A DNA stretch of 64,000 nt from Chrysomallon squamiferum (lineage: Eukaryota; Mollusca; Gastropoda; Neomphalida; Peltospiridae). Location of the stretch: the NCBI GenBank assembly GCA_012295275.1, contig CM022670.1:186001-250000 (forward strand), read 5' to 3'. Under the pieces are notes generated by a model, which had not been told where the DNA came from, did no database searches, and saw only the letters and a program-made list of their open reading frames with translations. Below, in pieces: positions 44,359 through 54,769 of the stretch. The translations under genes were made by a program, and so were the position numbers. Position 1 is the first letter of the stretch. Each line of letters opens with the position of its first letter.

Positions 44359-45610
44359 GCATATGTGCATTTGTATGTAAATATGTGTGTATTTTTATAC
44401 AAACATCATCCATTCAAAAGTATCTGTATACGTCACTAACAAATTACATAGTTTACTCAAAGCACTTCAAAGCACTTCACTACACTTCACACACTTCTCA
44501 GTCTTGTTGTTGATACCTTATATCTGTACATTATCCTTGGCCACTGTCCACCCATTACCCCAGTGTCCATACATTACCCCAGTGTTTGCACAAGGATTAT
44601 CTGTAAGAGCTTGTAAGCTATCTTTATTTATCTGATTAATCTCTGGACTGTGAGTGTTATCATGCAGTTAACCCACCAGACTTAGGAAGCATTCAGACAA
44701 GCAAATGTTTATGTTGTGTGAAGTGAAAACACTTGTATTTTTTAGCCATTGGTGGGAGAGTCATAGTAGTTTCAAGTCAAGTGGACATTGTGATAGAACA
44801 TATTTACTCGTTAAATTGATTGCCGTGACTCTCTACTGTCTGGTAAATATGTTAATAAAGTACATAATTTAGTTATGTCTTTAAAGTATTAGAAAGTAGC
44901 TTGTATGCATTTAGTGTCTATTCAACTGAGTATGTTGTTGGTACTAGGACATTAACCTGTACAGTTAATATAGTATCACAGTAATGTACAAGTTTATGAG
45001 AAGTTAAAGAAAACACTTTCTTTGTTTTATTAATTTATTGTGTGCACAGAAATATGACAGTATGAATATATAGAAATTTAGTAATTATTTTGTCTGAAAA
45101 TACATATATTATAGATTTATACGTTTTATTTAATAAATGGTAAAAGAAAATGAAAATCTCTGTTTTCTGCTATCAAAGATTGGCAAGAACAAACACAAAA
45201 CAAAATATTAGGATGCTTGTTTATTGCCAGTCTTTATTTTTAGCAAAGGTTTCTAAGGGAAAATATAAGCATTCAGTTTTATTGTTGAATGTTCTTGAGT
45301 CAAATAAGTAGGGAAAAAACCCCAAAAACAAAATTTCATTTGGACGTAAGCAAAATATTATTTGGCTCTTTGTACGCACCATCTAATGTAAATAAAATTT
45401 AATGAGTGAGTTATTACAACTGATTTATATGTACGTAACATTTCACCTGTTTGTTTTAAAATATTACTGCTCTTCACCTGTTCAAAGCAATTAAGCACTG
45501 GAACATCCTCGCAGAGTTAAACAAGTTATCTCTGTTGTATTTATCTTGTGAACAAGCAGTAAGTCTGGGTCAAGAGACCACTGGAATAATTTGCCCTTTC
45601 ATCAAGTATG
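44059..45610. other. A+T-rich DNA with TA run
   Basis: TATG-rich sequence at 44120-44400 with a TA run at 44324-44354. A less A+T-rich patch at 44440-44640 has CCAGTGTCCATACATTACCC-type duplication (CATTACCCCAGTGT twice near 44553 and 44570). No gene. E-box CACCTGTTC occurs near 45475. Confidence 0.55.
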
Positions 45611-45616
45611 CTAGAA

Positions 45617-45750
45617 GCTAATTGGTGCTGACTTATCAAAGAGCTCTCCTGATTGGTTAACTAAGTACCTGTGTTTATCAAAGGCTTCGCGTGATTGGAT
45701 GACTAAGTACCTGTGCTTATCAAAGCAATCAAATGATTGGATAACAAGAT
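45617..45750. promoter_or_regulatory. 42-bp repeat carrying TCF/LEF- and CCAAT-like sites
   Basis: ATCAAAG (the TCF/LEF word CTTTGAT on the minus strand) is at 45635, 45677 and 45719, exactly 42 bases apart. GATTGG (CCAAT box on the minus strand) is at 45651, 45693 and 45735, also 42 apart. Between them AAGTACCTGTG occurs in two full copies and gives a CAGGTA E-box word on the minus strand. The sites are conserved between copies while linker bases (GAGCTCTCCT, GCTTCGCGT, CAATCAAAT) have changed. Function as a Wnt-responsive enhancer is inference; no transcript start is seen nearby. Confidence 0.5.
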
Positions 45751-45955
45751 ACATGCAGTGTCTGGCTGATAAAATTCCCAGTTTCATCATAATTGATAAT
45801 TGGTAGCTGCTGACAACATTATCAGCTTACCACTGACAGTTTTCAGTTTTTATATACAGGTAATTGTGAAAAGGTGTTTTCAGTTTTAAAATGAATCATT
45901 TAATCCCATTTACAAATTTTATGCTTTTAATTTTACCATCATACTCTTTTTTTAA
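45751..45955. other. Spacer downstream of the TCF repeat
   Basis: Has TCATAATTGATAATTGGTAG and TTTATATACAGGTAATTG near 45790-45865; the latter joins a TATA-like word to a donor-like CAGGTAATT. No coding support. Confidence 0.35.
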
Positions 45956-45959
45956 CCCA

Positions 45960-46140
45960 ATCAGCCTGTAGCTTGGTTCAGAAGTGTTCACCTGAGGGTT
46001 GCTGGTTCAGTCTTCTTGGTCTAGCCTGTAGGACTATATCTTGATCCAGTCAGTGTTTCACATTGGTGTTCAGTTTCCTCACCCCAGCAGACTGCAGATG
46101 AAAGTACTCTTGCTGCTAATAAAAAGACTTGACTACATTT
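45960..46140 (+). repeat. tRNA-like SINE, boxes A and B plus tail
   Basis: TAGCTTGGTTC (45969) is near box A and GGTTCAGTC (about 46005) near box B, at normal tRNA spacing. A body follows with CAGTTTCCTCACCCCAGCAG and ends near AATAAAAAGACTTGAC. The tail-like end and box spacing make it the most complete SINE candidate here. Confidence 0.5.
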
Positions 46141-46640
46141 AACTTTCACAATGATTATAAAATGAATGAGGTGCCAATGCAGAATTTTCATTCAATTTTA
46201 AAAAAGATGTATTGTGTAATTCAGATTTTAGTTTTAGTTTATTTATGCATGTTGCATTATATTTCTAATCTCCCATTCCAAATTTGCTGCATAAAGTTCC
46301 TGTGAATGTATATAATGTATTTATATTATTGACAAAACTACTACAACTAAAAGAGAGAAAGAAAAAATAAATAAAAAAATAAATATAAAGCTTTATTTCT
46401 GTACTAAAATGATTTGCTCATATAAACAAAGTTAATTTTGATCAGTGATGCTATAACAACATAGTTAATAATTTGCTACTGGGTGTGTTACTTCTCTGAT
46501 AATTCTGATGTGAAGTTAAAAATACACTCAATCAACATCAAGTATTCATTTTTATTTACATCATTTTGTGTAAATCATTCACTGACTGCAGTAAACAACA
46601 AATCTTAGACGATATAACTATCAGTTGTCTAGAGAAACAG
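46141..46640. other. A+T-rich DNA
   Basis: A-rich patch near 46350-46390. No gene. Confidence 0.6.
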
Positions 46641-46900
46641 TCTCTCTCTCTCTCTCTCTCTCTTTAAATACATACATACATATATACATACATACATACA
46701 TACATACACATGCACACATATATAAAAGAAACCAAAAGACACACATGGATACAATGAGATACTTAAAACAAATAGATACAAGAACATATATATACAGACA
46801 CACATACAGTTAAACAAAACGCATACTGAGATAACATACATACAAACACATGCATAAACCACTTACACTCTCAATCACATGCACATAACTAATGTAAATA
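46641..46900. repeat. CT and CATA simple repeats
   Basis: CT run at 46641-46663, CATA units at about 46668-46710, then CA/ATACA-rich sequence to about 46890. Confidence 0.93.
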
Positions 46901-47099
46901 TAACATATACTTCACACGACACTCATAAACTGGCCCCCTATCTTCCCTTCCCCGTATCTCACAGATGTCTATAAAGTGGATGCAGCTAAGTGTAAACTGA
47001 AAAGTGTAGTTAATCACAAAATTCAATCTTTTACTTGTTCCCTAACACAGATTATCACTTTGCAAAGGTTTTATGGTCAGGTTTGATTGGATGGCTATT

Positions 47100-47355
47100 T
47101 TATGAGGATACTTAGACGAGGAGAAATCTTTTTATGGAGACAGATTGTCAGTCAGAGCAGACTTTTATGAGTGAGAGCCAGATAAAAACACAGAACTGCA
47201 GGTGTGGTTTTCTCTCACTCACCCAGAGAAATGTCATATACAGACTGGGCTGGACAGTGTTGGAGCCTCTTAACTCAGTCTACAAGGAGTTTTGTGTGTA
47301 CTTGCCTGTATATTTTTTTGTATTAATACTCTTTTATGTACGTATTGGTTGAGTT
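47100..47355 (+). other. Island with 72-codon ATG frame
   Basis: An ATG at 47134 opens 72 codons to 47352. The first part (METDCQSEQTFMSESQIKTQ) is polar and varied, and the end is a hydrophobic stretch (PVYFFVLILFY) from T-rich DNA. No Kozak, donor or homologue is recognised. A GACTGGGCTGGACAGTG block suggests a small high-complexity island; a microprotein is possible but unsupported. Confidence 0.15.
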
Positions 47356-48095
47356 TTATTAAATTTATATTCAAAATCATAGAACATGTTATATTTATTT
47401 AATTTTTTATTATTTAGGTGTTGTTTTTTTTTTTTTTTTTTAATTTTTGTTTACATCTTCTTTTTAATATTATTGCCATGGTTTTGATTGTCTTCAATTT
47501 TTTTGTTCCTTTTTATGTTAAATTCTTGAATCCCAGATTGTTTCTTTTTTATTTATTGCTTATTTTTTTGATTTTGGTGTAAAAATTATTACTATTGTTA
47601 TTATTTAATTAATTAATTCATTTTTTAAAGATTTGTTATTATTATTACAATTATTATTATTTATTTTTTTTGTTGTAAATAATATTTATTAATCCTGAAT
47701 ATATCTCCATTTTATATCACTTTGTTATTTTTGTCAATAATATTTTTCTGGTTGTTTTGACATCTTGGTTTTTGTGAGGTTATGAATAGGTGTTGTTCTT
47801 TGTTATGTCTTGGCTTTTCATTATGCACACTTCTCGACTCTCACTGAGTTCTGCTGGCTGCATGTCATCTATTTCCAGATGAAACTGATACTAAGACTTA
47901 CTCAGCCAGACTCTTCTGTGTTTAACACTTGATGAGCATTCCAACATCACACCCAGGAATTCTCTGATCTATTTCCTATCATAGTTTTGAATTTCTACAT
48001 GTCAGATGTCTTAGCAGCTTTGTCAGAGGTGAATTTCAAATATCTTCTAATTCCCCTCCAGACTTTATTTTATTACCTTTCACTTTTCACTTGGT
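47356..48095. other. T-rich DNA, then moderate complexity
   Basis: Poly-T near 47427-47442 and ATT-rich sequence to 47700. From 47810 to 48090 the sequence is more balanced (CTCACTGAGTTCTGCTGGCT) with no frame. Confidence 0.55.
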
Positions 48096-48099
48096 CTCA

Positions 48100-48650
48100 C
48101 CAGTGACAGAACATTGTGCTTTCGTTACACTACTGGCCCGAGGCATGGTAGATCAAGGGATCGAATCTTCTCAGAGTTTTTTCCAGAATGACATTTTGTT
48201 TTATTACATGTCTAATACCTTTCTCTGTCCATCTAGTGTTACTGAATGTGGGTAGTAGAGGTATGGTCAGACTGATGACTTGGGGCATCATGGATCAAGG
48301 GATCAAACCTTCTGAGAGCTCTTTTCAAGCTATTTCTAGAATCAAACTTTATTTATTACTTGTTTCAAAGCATTTCACTGTCAGCTTGGTGTTCAGTTAA
48401 AGGATATAGTGTTGTTAGACTGCTGGCTTCAGGTGTAAATAGTCGCAGGTTCATTTTCGTCTACATCCCGTTCCAGACTTTATTTCATTGTTTAAAGTAT
48501 TTCACTCTTAAGTTGCTGTTACTAGAAACTGGAGTAGGATATGGTGAGGTAAATACAGGATCAAGGCATGGCGTGTCACAGGATAAATGTTCGTATTTCC
48601 TGTTTCAGACTTTATTTCATCATTTGCTTAAGTTTTTTCCTATTCCTTGA
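48100..48650 (+). repeat. Tandem array of tRNA-like units, about 140 bp each
   Basis: Box B words GATCGAATC (48160-48168) and GATCAAACC (48301-48309) are 141 bases apart, with degraded equivalents near 48449 and 48581. Each copy shares an upstream CTGGC..GAGGCATGGT or TTGGGGCATCATGG block and a downstream CCAGACTTTATTTCA-type block. The first unit matches the dispersed head at 16.95 kb. A tRNA-derived element that was itself amplified in tandem explains it best. Confidence 0.65.
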
Positions 48651-49375
48651 TGTCTTTACTGATGTTAGTTTACAGAATTGTTTTGGTTAAAGTTCTTGGA
48701 CTGTGCTGGAAAGATTGCAACATCAGATCATTGGGCTTTTCCCTTTCTATCCAAAGATTCTGACTGATTTTTAAATTTAAAACAAAAAAATTAATTTTTT
48801 TTTTTTTAATTTTTTTTTGAGGGAGTTTTTTTTTTTTTTTTTTTCTCATTTTTCAAAACAATGGCAAAAATAGTATTCATTCTCAGGAAGATGTAAATAA
48901 AAGATTTCTTGTTACTAACAGAATGAAGTAGCCAGTTGCCACAGAAAAGTTTGTTAGAACTTGTAAATATTTGACATTCCGCAGATAGCGTTAGAAAAAT
49001 AATCAATATGGTTCAGTGGTGCCATTAAACTTTCATTAAGTGGTTTTAAATGTAGGAAAATAAGTTTTAAAAAAAACTGAAGTAAAAAAAATAGCCATCA
49101 CACAGTATATTTAGTTAAATAAACAACCAATTATATAGATAAAAATAATATTACTGTTTTAAAAATCCGAAACAACTATGAGCCTCAGAATTTTTTTTTT
49201 ACTAATTTTCATATTAACATTTTTATATAATATTATTTTTTTTAAAAAGTAAAAAAGAAATAAATAAATAAAAAAGAAAGAAATAAAGAAATAAAGAAAA
49301 AAGAAAAATTCAGATTTCAAATTAATGTTTTTGTATTTGGATGAAAGATTAGAAGATTTACAGCAACAATTAGTG
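48651..49375. other. A+T-rich DNA with T and A runs
   Basis: T-rich runs at 48796-48843, AAATAAAGAA-type tract near 49248-49308. No gene; a short patch near 48905-49010 has no recognisable content. Confidence 0.6.
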
Positions 49376-49545
49376 GATGATCAGTGGTGTTTACAAAAAA
49401 CACGAGAGCTCAGATAAACATGGTTGTCATTCAACCGTGTTTGAAGCGGTGGTTGATGTTTTTACCTGTTGCCGTTCTCTGTCAGTGGGTGCACAGGTAA
49501 TCAAAACTAATTTAAACACCTGAACTGAAAGGTGTTTAAAAAAGT
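49376..49545. promoter_or_regulatory. Island ending in a perfect inverted repeat
   Basis: TTTAAACACCT (49511-49521) and AGGTGTTTAAA (49530-49540) are exact reverse complements separated by eight bases. AGGTGT is the core of T-box half-sites, here in convergent pair. Upstream, CAACCGTGTTTGAAGCGGTG and GTGGGTGCACAGGTAATC are non-repetitive. It could be a T-box dimer site, a hairpin or both. Confidence 0.4.
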
Positions 49546-49596
49546 AAGATTTTAAAAAATGATGAAAAACCCCAGAGATTGTTGAAATAGTTTCTT

Positions 49597-49630
49597 AAAA
49601 TAAATAAATAAATAAATAAATAAATAAAAA
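49597..49630. repeat. AAAT microsatellite
   Basis: Eight AAAT units. Confidence 0.95.
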
Positions 49631-50095
49631 AGATACTGGTGCAGTTACATGAAATTCCAGAGACAAAAAATGTTTTCTTAGTTTATATAATTAAGTTTGT
49701 ATATAATAAATGTGTATAATATTTTGTATCATTACCAGTTAGTTTTTTTTTTATATTGAAATAAATAATAAATAATAATTTAAAAAAAATGATGCCAAAC
49801 ATACATGTTTATACTGAATACAGTTATGAGAACCAGCTGACTGTTTATCAGTTCACAACATCTCATGTGCAAACTGACAACAATTATCTGATTTATACGT
49901 ACACACACAGACAAACATACGTACACACAAAGTGTTTTAAAAAGATCAGCCTCAGTGGTTTATCTCATCTAATGTGAAATTACACAGACATGTTACACAC
50001 ATACCCAGATAGATGTACATACACTGACACACACATGTACACAGTGTACTTTAAACAGAACAACCTCACTGCTTTATGTGATAACCTCACCTAAT
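49631..50095. other. Spacer with CA-rich patch and internal duplication
   Basis: Two related blocks, CACAAAGTGTTTTAAAAAGATCAGCCTCA near 49926 and CACAGTGTACTTTAAACAGAACAACCTCA near 50038 (quoted for comparison; shared core CCTCA.TG.TTTAT), suggest a 112-base duplication with ACACA-rich sequence between. No gene. Confidence 0.45.
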
Positions 50096-50099
50096 GTGA

Positions 50100-50410
50100 A
50101 AATTGACCCCATAATAGTCATCTGGTTTTCATCGAAGATTGCCACCCAATGACATTTCGTCAATAAAAGAAAGATCTAATTGTTTTTTGCCTGTGTTCAC
50201 TGACCCTTTTGATTACGTCGGCTACATTTCATGTCATTTCCATGCCCATTGCTTGGCTTTGAACGCTTCAAATTGTTCGAAATGAAAGGGCCTTCATCAC
50301 TTTGAGAGAGGATGATGTTGAAATTAACTTCAGCAAAATCAAATCTGTCAAGTCTTCAGTGTTTCCTTTTGCTGAGAAATTTCCACTGCAAATTGAAAGT
50401 AAGATATTTG
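50100..50410. promoter_or_regulatory. High-complexity island, candidate regulatory element
   Basis: Non-repetitive sequence including ATCGAAGATTGCCACCCAAT, GATTACGTCGGCTACATTTC and TTTGAACGCTTCAAATTGTTC. ATTACGTC is a CRE-like half; TTTGAA/TTCAAA words form a loose inverted repeat at 50261-50272. No coding frame. It stands out as sharply as any island in the window. Confidence 0.38.
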
Positions 50411-51030
50411 CATTTATTTGCTTTTAGTGTCATACTTGCCTTTTTATTTGTCTGTGGTTTCAAATTTACATTTTATTTCTACCCATAGTTTGTGGTTTCA
50501 GATTTACAGCTTCTTTATATATGATTATATTCTCTGAATCTGTAATATCAATTTATATCTTTAAAAAAAGAAAGAATAAAACACACTGCACCACTGTTGT
50601 CTTATGAAGAAAAGAGAAATTCTGACTCTCTGTCAGATGTGAAATACAAATAAAAACACAGTTCACTGAGGAGATATATATTTTGTCTTCTGTTGTTTCA
50701 ACAATATTGGTACATAAATGTTTTGGCAATCCAGACTTATAATTGTGTCTATGTGTTTATCATCAAGGAAGATCTCCGAATGATTAGACATGGAGGGGAG
50801 GGGGCTAATTAAAAATAAACTGATACAGTGGAAGGCTGATGTATAATTAGGAAGGGAGATGATTACTGTAATAGTATAGTCAGATAATGACTATAATGTC
50901 ACAGTCAAGAAGGAAAAAATATTATAATTAATATGTAGACATTACTGGAAAAGCTAGAAACCAGTCCAATTAGGACAAAGTATAAAATGTTTACTTGGTG
51001 GGAAAAGACAAAAAATACTGTAGTCACAAA
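50411..51030. other. A+T-rich DNA
   Basis: No gene. Near 50450-50505 TTTGTGGTTTCA.ATTTACA is duplicated at about 44-base spacing. Confidence 0.5.
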
Positions 51031-51045
51031 TACACACGCACATGC

Positions 51046-51082
<37 letters not shown>
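51031..51082. repeat. CA microsatellite
   Basis: Interrupted then pure CA units. Confidence 0.96.
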
Positions 51083-51086
<4 letters not shown>

Positions 51087-51600
51087 TATACATATGGTGG
51101 GACAAATAATAAAATATTATATTCAGAATGAATATATGGTGGGAAGAGATAGAAAATGATACTGTTAAAAAATACATTAGAAAAAGATACTGATTGCAGA
51201 TTTTGTGGAAGTCTCCATTATAAATGGTCCCATAGCATGTCAAAAGCAATGAAGCAGTGAAACAACAACAGTTAATTAAAAAAATATTGTGATTTATAGA
51301 CACACTGCTATAACAAGAGGCAAAGGAATCAGTGATTTGAAAGTTGTTTCTGCAAGAAGAAGTAAAAACGTCTTCTGCTGATGAAGATAAATGACACACT
51401 GCGTCTGTTTTGTTCACTTTCAGAACAAGAAGAAATGAAGATAATAGTTGTTTCAGAAGAAGTGATTTAATGTCAGGAAGTTTTTCTTGAGTTCCTTGTT
51501 GATTTTCTGAAAGAACAGAAAAATAAACAAAAATATCAAAATAGTAATTATGTCATCAGAAATATTTTAAAGTTACCTATCACTTTATACACAGTCATTT
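51083..51600. other. A+T-rich DNA
   Basis: Two GAATATATGGTGGGA-like or ACATATGGTGGGA-like blocks near 51088 and 51130 hint at a short duplication. The 170-residue minus-strand frame across 50905-51417 crosses the CA tract and has no support. Confidence 0.5.
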
Positions 51601-51659
51601 GATTGAGTGTTGATAGTCAGTTATTATTTTTTCTCATATATTCTAAGTCACTGGGATAA

Positions 51660-51995
51660 AAACATTAACAATAACAATAACAACTACAACAACAACAACA
51701 ACAATAATAATAATAATAATAATAACAATAACAATAACAACAATAACAATAACAATAACAACAATAATAATAATTATAGTAATAACAATAATAATAATAA
51801 TCATAATTCCAGCAATAAGAACATCAGCAAAAATAATAATAAAAATAATTCTACTACTGCTACCATGAGTAGTACCACTACCACCAACAGCAACAACTAC
51901 AACAATAATAATTAATGTTAACATTATTATTACTACCACTACCACTAAAACAACTTTTACTACTGTTACTGTTAATAATAATAATAACAAAAATA
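51660..51995. repeat. AAC/AAT trinucleotide repeat, about 330 bp
   Basis: AACAATAATAAC units with substitutions to ACT and AGC near the end. The plus frame is a long Asn run and the minus frame an Ile/Val run; neither is supported as coding. Confidence 0.95.
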
Positions 51996-52059
51996 ACAAT
52001 GGTTGTGATAAATATTTGACTTTTTAAACAGAGATAATAAAAGATACGTATGAAATATT

Positions 52060-52645
52060 TTTGAAGAAATGAATACTGTCATATTTCTGTCATATACTTT
52101 TACAAATAAAATAAATCACATTTATGACACATATTTGAAAAAAAACCAACTCATTTATTACAAAAACTACTATTTTTCTTCTGCTTCAAAAACATTGAGA
52201 ATTCTTCCGATTCCATCTCTGATAGATGGCACTGCCTGTTCTGTCACACATGTCAGAGGTCAATGTCAGAACTGCCAATGCCTGTCAAAACATGGACACA
52301 CCCACTAACCCTACCTATTACCATATCCCAAAGAATGTTTTTTTTCTTCTTCTTCTTCTTCTTCTTCTTTGGTATCAGATGGAAATGTTAAAATGTCTTG
52401 GACATTCCTGTAATGGGAAGTTTCCTTGTGAGAATCCTGGGTGTCATTTAGCCAGCCCATCAAAGCCTGGCCTGGCAGTCAAGGAATTGGTTTTTGGTTT
52501 CTGGCAGTGAAGGAACTGGTTTTTGGTTTCTGGTGTGAGATGAGTGATGGTGGAGTTGTGTTTGTGGTCATTAGCCTCTGTGTTCTACTCATTCACCACT
52601 TACACTGCATCTCTGCTGTCAGATTTCTGTCATTATTCTAGTGAG
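52060..52645. other. Moderate-complexity region with CTT run and 29-bp duplication
   Basis: A CTT run at 52341-52370 splits two more balanced segments. GAAGGAACTGGTTTTTGGTT and its twin CAAGGAATTGGTTTTTGGTT (52479 and 52508) form a 29-base tandem pair. Plus-strand frames of 79-94 codons (52069-52510) overlap each other without splice sites. No gene is called. Confidence 0.4.
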
Positions 52646-52689
52646 CTGTTTAGTCATTGATACCTAGTACATATGTACTTATAAAAGAA

Positions 52690-52810
52690 CACACACACAC
52701 ACACACAGAGACAAACACAAACACACACACATACACACATACACACAACACACACACACACACACACAAAACACACACATACACATTTACACATAAACAT
52801 ACACATACAC
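52690..52810. repeat. CA-rich simple repeat
   Basis: CACACACA units with AAACA and ATACA interruptions; Cys/Val and Thr/His frames on the two strands are artefacts. Confidence 0.95.
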
Positions 52811-53460
52811 ACATCCATATATACATACACATCTTTCACAAGCTTAATACCAAGGGTATATTTAAACATTTATTTATTTCACACATTAACCTTTACTATC
52901 ACAAACAGATAATCATGAAACGTGTATACCTTGGATGAATCAACCATATTTATAACAAACAACAAACCCTATTAGCAGCATATAAATGAAAACAGAAATG
53001 AAAAGTAAAGAAAAGTGACAAAAGAAATTGATGAGCTGAATATGTTTTGCTTAGAATTACCATTAAAAGAAACATTTACAAATGAGACAGTTTCCCCATG
53101 GTCTGCATCAGATACATAACTTAGTTACCTTCTTTTGGGTGTAGTTACTGCTAGATAATTATCTCCCTTGGGGGAATTCTTTATTTTATTTAATGGATAT
53201 GATTTCTTAATCAGTTATCTCAGCCAAATAATAAAAATAAGATTTGAAAAATGTTTACATCCAAGAAAGTTTAATAGACACAAATTTCCATATGTTAGTG
53301 TGTCAAACTGTTAGTGAGAGAAGAGTTGGTATGTTTGTTACATCTCAGAATAAAGTCTGATGTATTAAGATGTGACTATTGTAGTCATTTCAGTGATTGG
53401 AAGCCTTAACATAGAGCTGCTTGGGTCAGTGTTAATAACTCTATTTATCTATTTAATTAT
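52811..53460. other. A+T-rich DNA
   Basis: A balanced patch near 53090-53190 (TTACTGCTAGATAATTATCTC, partly palindromic GATAATTATC at 53153-53162) has no frame. No gene. Confidence 0.5.
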
Positions 53461-53469
53461 AGTATTTGT

Positions 53470-53557
53470 CTGTTTTGTATGAATGTATTTTGTATGTATA
53501 CATGTCTGCATGTTTGTATGTATTTCTGCCTGTGTTTACCACTATTCATATATATCT

Positions 53558-53614
<57 letters not shown>

Positions 53615-53740
53615 AACACACAAACACACACACATGTATGTGTATGTATATATGTTATTTGTGCGTGTGAATTTTTTATGCATATGTGCATGTGTGTGTG
53701 TCTACAAGTGCATATGGTTATATACCTACCTATAAATGAA
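53470..53740. repeat. Compound TG/CA microsatellite block
   Basis: TGTATG units at 53470-53530, a CA run at about 53560-53612, then mixed CA and TG units to 53710. Confidence 0.95.
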
Positions 53741-53924
53741 CATATATAAAGTTTATGTAGTTCCTGACCTGTGTACCTTTATACATAATGAGGTATTTTT
53801 CTTCTACTTGGTATTACTACATAATATATCACTTTCAGAATTACACACATTACAACTAGAGAAGAAAGGAGAAACCAGTGAGTATGGAGTGATCTTATTA
53901 TTTGCTCACAGTGAGCAGTGAGTA

Positions 53925-54060
53925 GAGTTATTGACCATTGCTTTCTGATTGGTATTTCTGTTCCGTGTACTTGGGCCAGTCCACTTGCTGGAGTGTTAGC
54001 CAGGCGTTCTAGCACTGAAACACGCATCAGTCAATTGTCAGAGAGAGAACAAATCCATTT
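53925..54060. promoter_or_regulatory. High-complexity island
   Basis: Contains ATTGACCATTGCTTTCTGATTGG (quoted in part; CCAAT box), TGGGCCAGTCCACTTGCTGG and CACGCATCAGTCAATTGTCA. No coding support on either strand; the 82-residue minus frame crosses into A+T-rich DNA. Confidence 0.25.
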
Positions 54061-54308
54061 GTGAAAGGTATTTTGTTTTGGTTTGATGTGGCACATTCAG
54101 TGCTGCTGGAGATAACTGAGCTGTATTAATACAGAGGAAGTTTGTAGCTGCTGTTAGTAGCTGCATGTACTAGGAGATGAAAGATCAGAAACAAAACTGA
54201 AAAAAGGAATCTTAGCACATTTAGCTTTACTGGGCTGATCTTCAAGTTAAACTTCTGTCTGAAACAATCAAGGAACATACTTTTTTCTAGCTGTGCATAT
54301 AGGCTTTG
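54061..54308. other. Spacer
   Basis: Balanced but unremarkable, with TGTAGCTGCTGTTAGTAGCTG near 54143. No gene. Confidence 0.4.
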
Positions 54309-54420
54309 AACAATAGAGTTGTATAGTGTGAAAAACAGATCTGAAAAATAGATTTGTATAGTGTGAAAAACAGACTTGAAAAATAGACTTGTGTATAGTG
54401 AAAAACAGACTTAAAAAAGG
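54309..54420. repeat. 36-bp minisatellite, 3 copies
   Basis: GTATAGTGTGAAAAACAGA recurs at 54321, 54356 and (shorter GTATAGTGAAAAACAGA) 54393, with AAAAATAGA linkers. Confidence 0.92.
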
Positions 54421-54769
54421 TAAACATAATATTGTCTTGATCCCCGAATATTCTGAATGAAGAAATGCATAACAGTATCTTATGTATCTAAATCTTCCTC
54501 TTTTTTCTGTAAATGTTTTCCTGAATGAATGATTATTGCATATGAAGGAATATATAGTTTGTTTTACATACCCTTTATAAAATAATCCTGTATTTGAAAC
54601 TAAGATAAAACGAATGCCTCTCTTCCTGGATCAATAAGCCAGGAAGCTAGGATTTGAAATATACTGTAAAATTCATTGCAGGAGTCTTCCAAATCTAATA
54701 AAAACTAGAACCGAAGAGATAATCTTGTACATTCTATAAAACCAGGAATATATACATACACAGACATAT
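54421..54769. other. A+T-rich spacer
   Basis: CTTCCTGGATCAATAAGCCAGGAAG near 54622-54646 (quoted only as CTTCCTGG and CCAGGAAG arms) is an inverted repeat of eight bases with a nine-base loop, bracketing ETS-like GGAAG words. Confidence 0.45.

Noticed and set aside
50905-51417. 170-residue minus-strand frame
   Set aside because: It crosses a CA microsatellite, is Phe/Ile-rich outside it, and lacks splice or domain support.
51607-51999. Poly-Asn frame on plus and Ile/Val-rich frame on minus
   Set aside because: Both read an AAC/AAT trinucleotide tract.
52650-53749. CVCVCV and HTHTHT frames
   Set aside because: CA/TG microsatellites read in different phases.
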